A stretch of 64,000 nucleotides of DNA from contig NC_079883.1 of the NCBI RefSeq assembly GCF_029227915.1, forward strand, positions 31,870,001 through 31,934,000, written 5' to 3'. The DNA comes from Hydractinia symbiolongicarpus (lineage: Eukaryota; Cnidaria; Hydrozoa; Anthoathecata; Hydractiniidae). Shown here piece by piece: positions 10,213 through 24,440 of the stretch. The position numbers and the translations under genes are program-made. Below the pieces are notes generated by a model. It saw only the letters and a program-made list of their open reading frames with translations, was not told the DNA's origin and searched no databases. Positions within the stretch are counted from its first letter, which is position 1; every line of letters begins with the position of its first letter.

Positions 10213-12640
10213 CGCCGGCAAACGAAAACCTGCGATTTCCCTAAATCCCGGGCTGGGCACGTATAGTCGAATGTATACAAAGAAAGTACCCTGTGAGTAA
10301 ACTCATTTCCAGAACGATTTTTTAAATTATTTTTTCACTACTAAAACGCATAAGACTTGTAGTTTTTAAAAATGTTTTTATTTTTGATGAGACGCTGAAT
10401 AAAAGAAGTTTAATCGCCGGTAAACGAAAACCCGCGATTTCCCTTAAATCCCGGCTTGGCCCGTATAGTCAAAAGTATACAAAGAAAGTACCCAGGGAGT
10501 AAACCCATTTCCCGAACGATTTTTTAAATTACTTTTTCACCACTAAAACGCATGAGACTTGTAGTTTTTAAAAATGTTTTCATTTTTGATGAGACGCTGA
10601 ATAAAAGAAGTTTAATCGCCGGCAAACGAAAACCTGCGATTTCCCTAAATCCTGGACCCGGCCCGTATAGTCAAAAGTATACAAAGAAAGTACCCAGGGA
10701 GTAAACTCATTTCTCAAACGATTTTTTAAATTATTATTTCACCACTAAAAGGCATGAGACTTGTAGTTTTCAAGAATGTTTTCATTTTTGATGAGACGCT
10801 GAATAAAAGCAGTTTAATCGCCGGCAAACGAAAACCCGCGATTTCCCGTAAATCCCGGGCTTGGCACGTATAGTCGAATGTATACAAAGAAAGTACCCTG
10901 TGAGTTAACTCATTTCCAGAACGATTTTTTAAATTATTTTTTCACCACTAAAACCCATAAGACTTGTAGTTTTTAAAAATGTTTTCATTTTTGATGAGAC
11001 GCTGAATAAAAGAAGTTTAATCGCCGGCAAACGAAAACCCGCGATTTCCCGTAAATCGCGGCTTGGCCCGTATAGTCAAAAGTATACAAAGAAAGTACCC
11101 AGAGAGTTAGCTCATTTCCCAAACGATTTTTTAAATTACTTTTTCACCACTAAAACGCATGAGACTTGTAGTTTTTAAAAATGTTTTCATTTTTGATGAG
11201 ACGCTGAATAAAAGAAGTTTAATCGCCGACAAACGAAAACCTGCGATTTCCCTAAATCCCGGGCTTGGCACGTATAGTCGAATGTATACAAAGAAAGTAC
11301 CCTGTGAGTAAACTCATTTCCCGAACGATTTTTTAAATTACTTTTTCACCACTAAAACGCATGATACTTGTAGTTTTTAAAAATGTTTTTATTTTTGATG
11401 AGACGCTGAATAAAAGAATTTTAATCGCCAGCAAACGAAAACCTGCGATTTCCCGTAAATCCTGGACTCGGCCCGTATAGTCAAAAGTATACAAAGAAAG
11501 TACCCAGGGAGTAAACTCATTTCCCAAACGATTTTTTAAATTATTATTTCACCACTAAAACGCATGAGACTTGTAGTTTTCAAGAATGTTTTCATTTTTG
11601 ATGAGACGCTGAATAAAAGAAGTTTAATCGCCGGCAAACGAAAACCCGCGATTTCCCGTAAATCCAGGCTTGGCCCGTATAGTCAAAAGTATACAAAGAA
11701 AGTACCCAGGGAGTAAACTCATTTCCCGAACGATTTTTTAAATTATTTTTTCACCACTAAAACGCATGAGACTTGTAGTTTTCAAAAATGTTTTTATTTT
11801 TGATGAGACGCTTAATGAAAGAGGTTTAATCGCCGGAAAACGAAAACCCGCGATTTCCCGTAAATCCCGGGCTTGGCCCGTATAGTCGAATGTATACAAA
11901 GAAAGTACCCTGTGAGTAAACTCATTTCCAGAACGATTTTTTAAATTATTTTTTCACCACTAAAACGCATCAGACTTGTAGTTTTTAAAAATGTTTTCAT
12001 TTTTGATGAGACGCTGAATAAAAGCAGTTTAATCGCCGGCAAACAAAAACCCGCGATTTCCCGTAAATCCCGGGCTTGACACGTATAGTCGAATGTATAC
12101 AAAAAAGTACCCTGTGAGTTAACTCATTTCCAGAACGATTTTTTAAATTATTTTTTCAACACTAAAACCCATAAGACTTGTAGTTTTTAAAAATGTTTTT
12201 ATTTTTGATGAGACGCTGAATAAAAGAAGTTTAATCGCCGGCAAACGAAAACCTGCGATTTTCCTAAATCCCGGGCTTGGCACGTATAGTCGAATGTATA
12301 CAAAGAAAGTACCCTGTGAGTAAACTCATTTCCAGAACGATTTTTTAAATTATTTTTTCACTACTAAAACGCATAAGACTTGTAGTTTTTAAAAATGTTT
12401 TCATTTTTGATGAGACGCTGAATAAAAGAAGTTTAATCGCCGGCAAACGAAAACCCGCAATTTCCCGTAAATCCCGGATTGGCCCGTATAGTCAAAAGTA
12501 TACAAAGAAAGTACCCAGGGAGTAAACTCATTTCCCGAACGATTTTTTAAATTACTTTTTCACCACTAAAACGCATGAGACTTGTAGTTTTTAAAAATGT
12601 TTTCATTTTTGATGAGACGCTGAATAAAAGAAGTTTAATC
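10213..12640. repeat. 12-mer higher-order repeat (2,427 bp), copy 2
   Basis: Tandem copy of the preceding unit. It stops matching near 12640-12680, where CCGGGCTGGGCAC of copy 1 reads CCGGGCTTGGCAC. Very low divergence over 2.4 kb indicates either a recent duplication or an assembly duplication. Confidence 0.9.
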
Positions 12641-13360
12641 GCCGGCAAACGAAAACCTGCGATTTCCCTAAATCCCGGGCTTGGCACGTATAGTCGAATG
12701 TATACAAAGAAAGTACCCTGTGAGTAAACTCATTTCCAGAACAATTTTTTAAATTATTTTTTCACCACTAAAACGCATAAGACTTGCAGTTTTTAAAAAT
12801 GTTTTCATTTTTGATGAGACGCTGAATAAAAGAAGTTTAATCGCCGACAAACGAAAACCCGCGATTTCCCGTAAATCCCGGCTTGGCCCGTATAGTCAAA
12901 AGTATACAAAGGAAGTACCCAGGGAGTAAACTCATTTCCCGAATGATTTTTTAAATTACTTTTTCACCACTAAAACGCATAAGACTTGTAGTTTTCAAAA
13001 ATGTTTTCATTTTTGATGAGACGCTTAATGAAAGAGGTTTAATCGCCGGAAAACGAAAACTCGCAATTTCCCGTAAATCCCGGGCTTGGCCCGTATAGTC
13101 GAATGTATACAAAGAAAGTACCCTGTGAGTAAACTCATTTCCAGAACGATTTTTTTTAATTATTTTTTCACCACTAAAACGCATCAGACTTGTAGTTTTT
13201 AAAATTGTTTTCATTTTTGATGAGACGCTGAATAAAAGAAGTTTAATCGCCGGAAAACGAAAACCTGCGATTTCCTTAAATCCCGGGCTTGGCACGTATA
13301 GTCGAATGTATACAAAGAAAGTACCCTGTGAGTAAACTCATTTCCAGAACGATTTTTTAA
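12641..13360. repeat. Mixed satellite monomers with a T-run length change
   Basis: Transitional monomers between two higher-order blocks. Near 13150 GATTTTTTAAATT is replaced by GATTTTTTTTAATT. This, with other small indels, lets one accidental reverse frame run for 114 codons (12951-13295) across two monomers. Nothing else is present. Confidence 0.8.
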
Positions 13361-16300
13361 ATTATTTTTTCACTACTAAAACGCATAAGACTTGTAGTTT
13401 TTAAAAATGTTTTCATTTTTGATGAGACGCTGAATAAAAGAAGTTTAATCGCCGGCAAACGAAAACCCGCGACTTCTTGTAAATCCCGGCTTGGCCCGTA
13501 CAGTCAAAAGTATACAAAGAAAGTACCCAGGGAGTAAACTCATTTCCCGAACGATTTTTTAACTTACTTTTTCACCACTACAACGCATGAGACTTGTAAT
13601 TTTTAAAAATGTTTTTATTTTTGATGAGACGCTGAATAAAAGAAGTTTAATCGCCGGCAAACGAAAACCTGCGATTTCCCTAAATCCCGGGCTTGGCACG
13701 TATAGTCGAATGTATACAAAGAAAGTACCCTGTGAGTAAACTCATTTCCAGAACGACTTTTTAAATTATTTTTTCACCACTAAAACGCATGAGACTTGTA
13801 GTTTTCAAAAATGTTATCATTTTTGATGAGACGCTGAATAAAAGCAGTTTATTCGCCGGCAAACGAAAACCTGCGATTTCCCTAAATCCCGGACTCGGCC
13901 CGTATAGTCAAAAGTAACAAAGAAAGTACCCTGTGAATAAACTCATTTCCAGAACGATTTTTTAAATTATTTTTTCACCACTAAAACGCATAAGACTTGT
14001 AGTTTTTAAAAATGTTTTCATTTTTGATGAGACGCTGAATAAAAGAAGTTTAATCGCCGACAAACGAAAACCCGCGATTTCCCGTAAATCCTGGCTTGGC
14101 CCGTATAGTCAAAAGTATACAAAGGAAGTACCCAGGGAGTAAACTCATTTCCCGAACGATTATTTAAATTACTTTTTCACCACTAAAACGCATGAGACCT
14201 GTAGATTTCAAAATTGTTTTCATTTTTGATGAGACGCTTAATGAAAGAGGTTTAATCGCCGGAAAACGAAAACCCGCGATTTCCCGTAAGTCCCGGGCTT
14301 GGCCCGTATAGTCGAATGTATACAAAGAAAGTACCCTGTGAGTAAACTCATTTCCAGAACGATTTTTTAAATTATTTTTTCACCACTAAAACGCATAAGA
14401 CTTGTAGTTTTCAAAAATGTTTTTATTTTTGATGAGACGCTTAATGAAAGAGGTTTAATCGCCGGAAAACGAAAACCCGCAATTTCCCGTAAATCCCGGG
14501 CTTGGCCGTATAGTCGAATGTATACAAAGAAAGTACCCTGTGAGTAAACTCATTTCCAGAACGATTTTTTAAATTATTTTTTCACCACTAAAAACGCATC
14601 AGACTTGTAGTTTTTAAAAATGTTTTCATTTTTGATGAGACGCTGAATAAAAGAAGTTTAATCGCCGGAAAACGAAAACCTGCGATTTCCCTAAATCCCG
14701 GGCTTGGCACGTATAGTCGAAAGTATACAAAGGAAGTACCCAGGGAGTAAACTCATTTCCCGAACGATTATTTAAATTACTTTTTCACCACTAAAACGCA
14801 TGAGACCTGTAGTTTTCAAAATTGTTTTCATTTTTGATGAGACGCTTAATGAAAGAGGTTTAATCGCCGGAAAACGAAAACCCGCGATTTCCCATAAATA
14901 CCGGGCTTGGCCCGTATAGTCGAATGTATACAAAGAAAGTACCCTGTGAGTAAACTCATTTCCAGAACGATTTTTTAAATTATTTTTTCACCACTAAAAC
15001 GCATAAGACTTGTAGTTTTTAAAAATGTTTTCATTTTTGATGAGACGCTGAATAAAAGAAGTTTAATCGCCGGCAAACGAAAACCCGCGACTTCCCGTAA
15101 ATCCCGGGTTGGCCCGTACAGTCAAAAGTATACAAAGAAAGTACCCAGGGAGTAAACTCATTTCCCGAACGATTTTTTAACTTACTTTTTCACCACTAAA
15201 ACGCATGAGACTTGTAGTTTTTAAAAATGTTTTCATTTTTGATGAGACGCTGAATAAAAGAAGTTTAATCGCCGGCAAACGAAAACCTGCGATTTCCCTA
15301 AATCCCGGGCTTGGCACGTATAGTCGAATGTATACAAAGAAAGTACCCTGTAAGTAAACTCATTTCCAGAACGATTTTTTAAATTATTTTTTCACCACTA
15401 AAACGCATGAGACTTGTAGTTTTCAAAAATGTTATCATTTTTGATGAGACGCTGAATAAAAGCAGTTTATTCGCCGGCAAACGAAAACCTGCGATTTCCC
15501 TAAATCCCGGACTCGGCCCGTATAGTCAAAAGTAACAAAGAAAGTACCCTGTGAATAAACTCATTTCCAGAACGATTTTTTAAATTATTTTTTCACCACT
15601 AAAACGCATAAGACTTGTAGTTTTTAAAAATGTTTTCATTTTTGATGAGACGCTGAATAAAAGAAGTTTAATCGCCGACAAACGAAAACCCGCGATTTCC
15701 CGTAAATCCTGGCTTGGCCCGTATAGTCAAAAGTATACAAAGGAAGTACCCAGGGAGTAAACTCATTTCCCGAACGATTATTTAAATTACTTTTTCACCA
15801 CTAAAACGCATGAGACCTGTAGTTTTCAAAATAGTTTTCATTTTTGATGAGACGCTTAATGAAAGAGGTTTAATCGCCGGAAAACGAAAACCCGCGATTT
15901 CCCGTAAATCCCGGGCTTGGCCCGTATAGTCGAATGTATACAAAGAAAGTACCCTGTGAGTAAACTCATTTCCAGAACGATTTTTTAAATTATTTTTTCA
16001 CCACTAAAACGCATCAAACTTGTAGTTTTTAAAAATGTTTTCATTTTTGATGAGACGCTGAATAAAAGCAGTTTAATCTCCGGCAAACGAAAACCCGCGA
16101 TTTCCCGTAAATCCCGGGCTTGGCACGTATAGTCGAATGTATACAAAAAAGTACCCTGTGAGTTAACTCATTTCCAGAACGATTTTTTAAATTATTTTTT
16201 TACCACTAAAACCCATAAGACTTGTAGTTTTTAAAAATGTTTTCATTTTTGATGAGACGCTGAATAAAAGAAGTTTAATCGCCGACAAACGAAAACCCGC

Positions 16301-19300
16301 GATTTCCCGTAAATCCCGGCTTGGCCCGTATAGTCAAAAGTATACAAAGGAAGTACCCAGGGAGTAAACTCATTTCCCGAATGATTTTTTAAATTACTTT
16401 TTCACCACTAAAACGCATAAGACTTGTAGTTTTCAAAAATGTTTTCATTTTTGATGAGACGCTTAGTGAAAGAGGTTTAATCGCCGGAAAACGAAAACCC
16501 GCAATTTCCCGTATATCCCGGGCTTGGCCCGTATAGTCGAATGTATACAAAGAAAGTACCCTGTGAGTAAACTCATTTCCAGAACGATTTTTTAAATTAT
16601 TTTTTCACCACTAAAAACGCATCAGACTTGTAGTTTTTAAAAATGTTTTCATTTTTGATGAGACGCTGAATAAAAGAAGTTTAATCGCCGGAAAACGAAA
16701 ACCTGCGATTTCCCTAAATCCCGGGCTTGGCACGTATAGTCGAAAGTATACAAAGGAAGTACCCAGGGAGTAAACTCATTTCCCGAACGATTATTTAAAT
16801 TACTTTTTCACCACTAAAACGCATGAGACCTGTAGTTTTCAAAATTGTTTTCATTTTTGATGAGACGCTTAATGAAAGAGGTTTAATCGCCGGAAAACGA
16901 AAACCCGCGATTTCCCGTAAATCCCGGGCTTGGCCCGTATAGTCGAATGTATACAAAGAAAGTACCCTGTGAGTAAACTCATTTCCAGAACGATTTTTTA
17001 AATTATTTTTTCACCACCAAAACGCATCAGACTTGTAGTTTTTAAAAATGTTTTCATTTTTGATGAGACGCTGAATAAAAGCAGTTTAATCGCCGGCAAA
17101 CGAAAACCCGCGATTTCCCGTAAATCCCGGGCTTGGCACGTATAGTCGAATGTATACAAAAAAGTACCCTGTGAGTTAACTCATTTCCAGAACGATTTTT
17201 TAAATTATTTTTTTACCACTAAAACCCATAAGACTTGTAGTTTTTAAAAATGTTTTCATTTTTGATGAGACGCTGAATAAAAGAAGTTTAATCGCCGACA
17301 AACGAAAACCCGCGATTTCCCGTAAATCCCGGCTTGGCCCGTATAGTCAAAAGTATACAAACGAAGTACCCAGGGAGTAAACTCATTTCCCGAATGATTT
17401 TTTAAATTACTTTTTCACCACTAAAACGCATAAGACTTGTAGTTTTCAAAAATGTTTTCATTTTTGATGAGACGCTTAATGAAAGAGGTTTAATCGCCGG
17501 AAAACGAAAACCCGCAATTTCCCGTAAATCCCGGACTTGGCCCGTATAGTCGAATGTATACAAAGAAAGTACCCTGTTAGTAAACTCATTTCCAGAACGA
17601 TTATTTAAATTACTTTTTCACCCCTAAAACGCATGAGACCTGTAGTTTTCAAAATTGTTTTCATTTTTGATGAGACGCTTAATGAAAGAGGTTTAATCGC
17701 CGGAAAACGAAAACCCGCGATTTCCCGTAAATCCCGGGCTTGGCCCGTATAGTCGAATGTATACAAAGAAAGTACCCTGTGAGTAAACTCATTTCCAGAA
17801 CGATTTTTTAAATTATTTTTTCACCACTAAAACGCATCAGACTTGTAGTTTTTAAAAATGTTTTCATTTTTGATGAGACGCTGAATAAAAGCAGTTTAAT
17901 CGCCGGCAAACGAAAACCCGCGATTTCCCGTAAATCCCGGGCTTGGCACGTATAGTCGAATGTATACAAAAAAGTACCCTGTGAGTTAACTCATTTCCAG
18001 AACGATTTTTTAAATTATTTTTTTACCACTAAAACCCATAAGACTTGTAGTTTTTAAAAATGTTTTCATTTTTGATGAGACGCTGAATAAAAGAAGTTTA
18101 ATCGCCGACAAACGAAAACCCGCGATTTCCCGTAAATCCCGGCTTGGCCCGTATAGTAAAAAGTATACAAAGGAAGTACCCAGGGAGTAAACTCATTTCC
18201 CGAATGATTTTTTAAATTACTTTTTCACCACTAAAACGCATAAGACTTGTAGTTTTCAAAAATGTTTTCATTTTTGATGAGACTCTTAATGAAAGAGGTT
18301 TAATCGCCGGAAAACGAAAACCCGCAATTTCCCGTAAATCCCGGGCTTGGCCCGTATAGTCGAATGTATACAAAGAAAGTACCCTGTGAGTAAACTCATT
18401 TCCAGAACGATTTTTTAAATTATTTTTTCACCACTAAAACGCATCAGACTTGTAGTTTTTAAAAATGTTTTCATTTTTGATGAGACGCTGAATAAAAGAA
18501 GTTTAATCGCCGGAAAACGAAAACCTGCGATTTCCCTAAATCCCGGGCTTGGCACGTATAGTCGAATGTATACAAAGAAAGTACCCTGTGAGTAAACTCA
18601 TTTCCAGAACGATTTTTTAAATTATTTTTTCACTACTAAAACGCATAAGACTTGTAGTTTTTAAAAATGTTTTCATTTTTGATGAGACGCTGAATAAAAG
18701 AAGTTTAATCGCCGGCAAACGAAAACCCGCGACTTCCCGTAAATCCCGGCTTGGCCCGTACAGTCAAAAGTATACAAAGAAAGTACCCAGGGATTAAACT
18801 CATTTCCCGAACGATTTTTTAACTTCCTTTTTCACCACTAAAACGCATGAGACTTGTAGTTTTTAAAAATGTTTTCATTTTTGATGAGACGCTGAATAAA
18901 AGAAGTTTAATCGCCGGCAAACGAAAACCTGCGATTTCCCTAAATCCCGGGCTTGGCACGTATAGTCGAATGTATACAAAGAAAGTACCCTGTGAGTAAA
19001 CTCATTTCCAGAACGATTTTTTAAATTATTTTTTCACCACTAAAACGCATGAGACTTGTAGTTTTCAAAAATGTTTTCATTTTTGATGAGACGCTGAATA
19101 AAAGCAGTTTATTCGCCGGCAAACGAAAACCTGCGATTTCCCTAAATCCCGGACTCGGCCCGTATAGTCAAAAGTAACAAAGAAAGTACCCTGTGAATAA
19201 ACTCATTTCCAGAACGATTTTTTAAATTATTTTTTCACCACTAAAACGCATAAGACTTGTAGTTTTTAAAAATGTTTTCATTTTTGATGAGACGCTGAAT

Positions 19301-19610
19301 AAAAGAAGTTTAATCGCCGACAAACGAAAACCCGCGATTTCCCGTAAATCCTGGCTTGGCCCGTATAGTCAAAAGTATACAAAGGAAGTACCCAGGGAGT
19401 AAACTCATTTCCCGAACGATTATTTAAATTACTTTTTCACCACTAAAACGCATGAGACCTGTAGTTTTCAAAATTGTTTTCACTTTTGATGAGACGCTTA
19501 ATGAAAGAGGTTTAATCGCCGGAAAACGAAAACCCGCGATTTCCCGTAAATCCCGGGCTTGGCCCGTATAGTCGAATGTATACAAAGAAAGTACCCTGTG
19601 AGTAAACTCA
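13361..19610. repeat. Variable-length higher-order repeats (3-, 5-, 5-, 4-, 9-mers) and triplicated ~1 kb block
   Basis: A P-type monomer (GATTATTTAAATTAC followed by GAGACCTGTAG) starts at about 14158, 14766, 15777, 16788, 17600 and 19418. This divides the region into units of 3, 5, 5, 4 and 9 monomers. A block marked by GTACAGTCAAAAG and then AGTAACAAAG recurs at about 13360-14350, 14980-15970 and 18620-19610; the AGTAACAAAG site is at 13913, 15531 and 19173. A five-A variant CTAAAAACGCATCAG links 14588 and 16611, ten monomers apart. Confidence 0.82.
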
Positions 19611-22600
19611 TTTCCAGAACGATTTTTTAAATTATTTTTTCACCACTAAAACGCATCAGACTTGTAGTTTTTAAAAATGTTTTCATTTTTGATGAGACGC
19701 TGAATAAAAGCAGTTTAATCGCCGGCAAACGAAAACCCGCGATTTCCCGTAAATCCCGGGCTTGGCACGTATAGTCGAATGTATACAAAAAAGTACCCTG
19801 TGAGTTAACTCATTTCCAGAACGATTTTTTAAATTATTTTTTTACCACTAAAACCCATAAGACTTGTAGTTTTTAAAAATGTTTTCATTTTTGATGAGAC
19901 GCTGAATAAAAGAAGTTTAATCGCCGGCAAACGAAAACCCGCGATTTCCCGTAAATCCAGGCTTGGCCCGTATAGTCAAAAGTATACAAAGAAAGTACCC
20001 AGGGAGTAAACTCATTTCCCGAACGATTTTTTAATTTACTTTTTCACCACTAAAACGCATGAGACTTGTAGTTTTCAAAAATGTTTTCATTTTTGATGAG
20101 ACGCTTAATGAAAGAGGTTTAATCGCCGGAAAACCAAAACCCGCGATTTCCCGTAAATCCCGGGCTTGGCCCGTATAGTCGAATGTATACAAAGAAAGTA
20201 CCCTGTGAGTAAACTCATTTCCAGAACGATTTTTTAAATTATTTTTTCACCACTAAAACGCATCAGACTTGTAGTTTTTAAAAATGTTTTCATTTTTGAT
20301 GAGACGCTGAATAAAAGAAGTTTAATCGCCGGCAAACGAAAACCTGCGATTTCCCTAAATCCCGGGCTTGGCACGTATAGTCGAATGTATACAAAGAAAG
20401 TACCCTGTGAGTAAACTCATTTCCAGAACGATTTTTTAAATTATTTTTTCACTACTAAAACGCATAAGACTTGTAGTTTTTAAAAATGTTTTCATTTTTG
20501 ATGAGACGCTGAATAAAAGAAGTTTAATCGCCGGCAAACGAAAACCCGCGATTTCCCGGAAATCCCGGCTTGGCCGTATAGTCAAAAGTATACAAAGAAA
20601 GTACCCAGGGAGTAAACTCATTTCCCGAACGATTTTTTAAATTACTTTTTCACCACTAAAACGCATGAGACTTGTAGTTTTTAAAAATGTTTTCATTTTT
20701 GATGAGACGCTGAATAAAAGAAGTTTAATCGCCGGCAAACGAAAACCTGCGATTTCCCTAAATCCCGGGCTTGGCACGTATAGTCGAATGTATACAAAGA
20801 AAGTACCCTGTGAGTAAACTTATTTCCAGAACGATTTTTTAAATTATTTTTTCACCACTAAAACGCATAAGACTTTTAGTTTTTAAAAATGTTTTCATTT
20901 TTGATGAGACGCTGAATAAAAGAAGTTTAATCGCCGACAAACGAAAACCCGCGATTTCCCGTAAATCCCGGCTTGGCCCGTATAGTCAAAAGTATACAAA
21001 GGAAGTACCCAGGGAGTAAACTCATTTCCCGAACGATTTTTTAAATTACTTTTTCACCACTAAAACGCATAAGACTTGTAGTTTTCAAAAATGTTTTCAT
21101 TTTTGATGAGACGCTTAATGAAAGAGGTTTATTCGCCGGCAAACGAAAACCTGCGATTTCCCGAAATCCCGGACTCGGCCCGTATAGTCAAAAGTATACA
21201 AAGAAAGTACCCTGTGAGTAAACTCATTTCCAGAACGATTTTTTAAATTATTTTTTCACCACTAAATCGCATAAGACTTGTAGTTTTTAAAAATGTTTTC
21301 ATTTTTGATGAGACGCTGAATAAAAGAAGTTTAATCGCCGGCAAACGAAAACCTGCGATTTCCCTAAATCCCGGGCTTGGCACGTATAGTCGAATGTATA
21401 CAAAGAAAGTACCCTGTGAGTAAACTCATTTCCAGAACGATTTTTTAAATTAATTTTTCACTACTAAAACGCATAAGACTTGTAGTTTTTAAAAATGTTT
21501 TCATTTTTGATAAGACGCTGAATAAAAGAAGTTTAATCGCCGGCAAACGAAAACCCGCGATTTCCCGTAAATCCCGGCTTGGCCAGTATAGTCAAAAGTA
21601 TACAAAGAAAGTACCCAGGGAGTAAACTCAATTCCCGAACGATTTTTTAAATTACTTTTTCACCACTAAAACGCATGAGACTTGTAGTTTTTAAAAATGT
21701 TTTCATTTTTGATGAGACGCTGAATAAAAGAAGTTTAATCGCCGGCAAACGAAAACCTGCGATTTCCCTAAATCCCGGGCTTGGCACGTATAGTCGAATG
21801 TATACAAAGAAAGTACCCTGTGAGTAAACTCATTTCCAGAACGATTTTTTAAATTATTTTTTCACCACTAAAACGCATGAGACTTGTAGTTTTCAAAAAT
21901 GTTTTCATTTTTGATGAGACGCTGAATAAAAGCAGTTTATTCGCCGGCAAACGAAAACCTGCGATTTCCCGAAATCCCGGACTCGGCCCGTATAGTCAAA
22001 AGTATACAAAGAAAGTACCCTGTGAGTAAACTCATTTCCAGAACGATTTTTTAAATTATTTTTTCACCACTAAAACGCATAAGACTTGTAGTTTTTAAAA
22101 ATGTTTTCATTTTTGATGAGACGCTGAATAAAAGAAGTTTAATCGCCGACAAACGAAAACCCGCGATTTCCCGTAAATCCCGGCTTGGCCCGTATAGTCA
22201 AAAGTCTGCAAAGAAAGTACCCTGTGAGTAAACTCATTTCCAGAACGATTTTTTAAATTATTTTTTCACTACTAAAACGCATAAGACTTGTAGTTTTTAA
22301 AAATGTTTTCATTTTTGATGAGACGCTGAATAAAAGAAGTTTAATCGCCGGCAAACGAAAACCCGCGATTTCCCGTAAATCCCGGCTTGGCCCGTATAGT
22401 CAAAAGTATACAAAGAAAGTACCCAGGGAGTAAACTCATTTCCCGAACGATTTTTTAAATTACTTTTTCACCACTAAAACGCATGAGACTTGTAGTTTTT
22501 AAAAATGTTTTCATTTTTGATGAGACGCTGAATAAAAGAAGTTTAATCGCCGGCAAACGAAAACCTGCGATTTCCCTAAATCCCAGACTTGGCACGTATA

Positions 22601-22620
22601 GTCGAATGTATACAAAGAAA
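19611..22620. repeat. Mixed satellite monomers, short-range similarity only
   Basis: CATCAG, CATAAG, CATGAG and GCTTAATG monomers follow each other with no fixed long unit. Local markers include TGGCCGTATAG (one C lost, near 20572), CTAAATCGC (near 21264) and AGTCTGCAAAG (near 22204). I see no gene, RNA or regulatory element. Confidence 0.78.
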
Positions 22621-24440
22621 GTACCCTGTGAGTAAACTCATTTCCAGAACGATTTTTTAAATTATTTTTTCACCACTAAAACGCATGAGACTTGTAGTTT
22701 TCAAAAATGTTTTCATTTTTGATGAGACGCTGAATAAAAGCAGTTTATTCGCCGGCAAACGAAAACCTGCGATTTCCCTAAATCCCGGACTCGGCCCGTA
22801 TAGTCAAAAGTATACAAAGAAAGTACCCTGTGAGTAAACTCATTTCCAGAACGATTTTTTAAATTATTTTTTCACCACTAAAACGCATAAGACTTGTAGA
22901 TTTTAAAAATGTTTTCATTTTTGATGAGACGCTGAATAAAAGAAGTTTAATCGCCGACAAACGAAAACCCGCGATTTCCCGTAAATCCCGGCTTGGCCCG
23001 TATAGTCAAAAGTCTACAAAGGAAATACCCAGGGAGTAAACTCATTTCCCGAACGATTTTTTAAATTACTTTTTCACCACTAAAACGCATGAGACTTGTA
23101 GTTTACAAAAATGTTTTCATTTTTGATGAGATGCTTAATGAAAGAGGTTTAATCGCCGGAAAACGAAAACCCGCGATTTCCCGTAAATCCCGGGCTTGGC
23201 CCGTATAGTCGAATGTATACAAAGAAAGTACCCTGTGAGTAAACTCATTTCCAGAACGATTTTTTAAATTATTTTTTCACCACTAAAACCCATAAGACTT
23301 GTAGTTTTTAAAAATGTTTTCATTTTTGATGAGACGCTGAATAAAAGAAGTTTAATAGCCAACAAACGAAAACCCGCGATTTCCCGTAAATCCAGACTTG
23401 GCCCGTATAGTCAAAAGTATACAAAGAAAGTACCCAGGGAGTAAACTCATTTCCCGAACGATTTTTTAAATTACTTTTTCTCCACTAAAACGCATGAGAC
23501 TTGTAGTTTTTAAAAATGTTTTCATTTTTGATGAGACGCTGAATAAAAGAAGTTTAATCGCCGGCAAATGAAAACCTGCGATTTCCCTAAATCCCGGGCA
23601 TGGCACGCATAGTCGAATGTATACAAAGAAAGTACCCTGTGAGTAAACTCATTTCCAGAACGATTTTTTAAATTATTTTTTCACTACTAAAACGCATAAG
23701 ACTTGTAGTTTTTAAAAATGTTTTCATTTTTGATGAGACGCTGAATAAAAGAAGTTTAATCGCCGGCAAACGAAAACCCGCGATTTCCCGTAAATCCCGG
23801 CTTGGCCCGTATAGTCGAATGTATACAAAGAAAGTACCCTGTGAGTAAACTCATTTCCAATAACGATTTTTCAAATTATTTTTTCACCACTAAAACGCAT
23901 AAGACTTGTAGTTTTTAAAAATGTTTTCATTTTTGATGAGACGCTGAATAAAAGAAGTTTAATCGCCGACAAACGAAAACCCGCGATTTCCCGTAAATCC
24001 CGGCTTGGCCCGTATAGTCAAAAGTATACAAAGGAAGTACCCAGGGAGTAAACTCATTTCCCGAACGATTTTTTAAATTACTTTTTCACCACTAAAACGC
24101 ATAAGACTTGTAGTTTTCAAAAATGTTTTCATTTTTGATGAGACGCTTAATGAAAGAGGTTTAATCGCCGGAAAACGAAAACCCGCGATTTCCCGTAAAT
24201 CCCGGGCTTGGCCCGTATAGTCGAATGTATACAAAGAAAATACCCTGTGAGTAAACTCATTTCCAGAACGATTTTTTAAATTATTTTTTCACCACTAAAA
24301 CGCATCAGACTTGTAGTTTTTAAAAATGTTTTCATTTTTGATGAGACGCTGAATAAAAGAAGTTTAATCGCCGGCAAACGAAAACCTGCGATTTCCCTAA
24401 ATCCCGGGCTTGGCACGTATAGTCGAATGTATACAAAGAA
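22621..24440. repeat. Drifting tandem duplication, shorter copy (~9 monomers)
   Basis: Markers pair with the next block at steadily growing distance: GTTTACAAAAATG 23101/24922 (1,821 bp), CACTAAAACCC 23281/25304 (2,023 bp), GGCAAATGAAAACC 23565/25791 (2,226 bp) and CCAATAACG/CCAATTACG 23857/26285 (2,428 bp). The two copies are therefore collinear but differ by three separate one-monomer insertions or losses. Confidence 0.85.

Noticed and set aside
12951-13295. Reverse 114-codon open frame, the longest in the window
   Set aside because: It spans two monomers only because small indels near 13150 keep the frame open. The translation is the same satellite peptide twice, with no recognisable protein.
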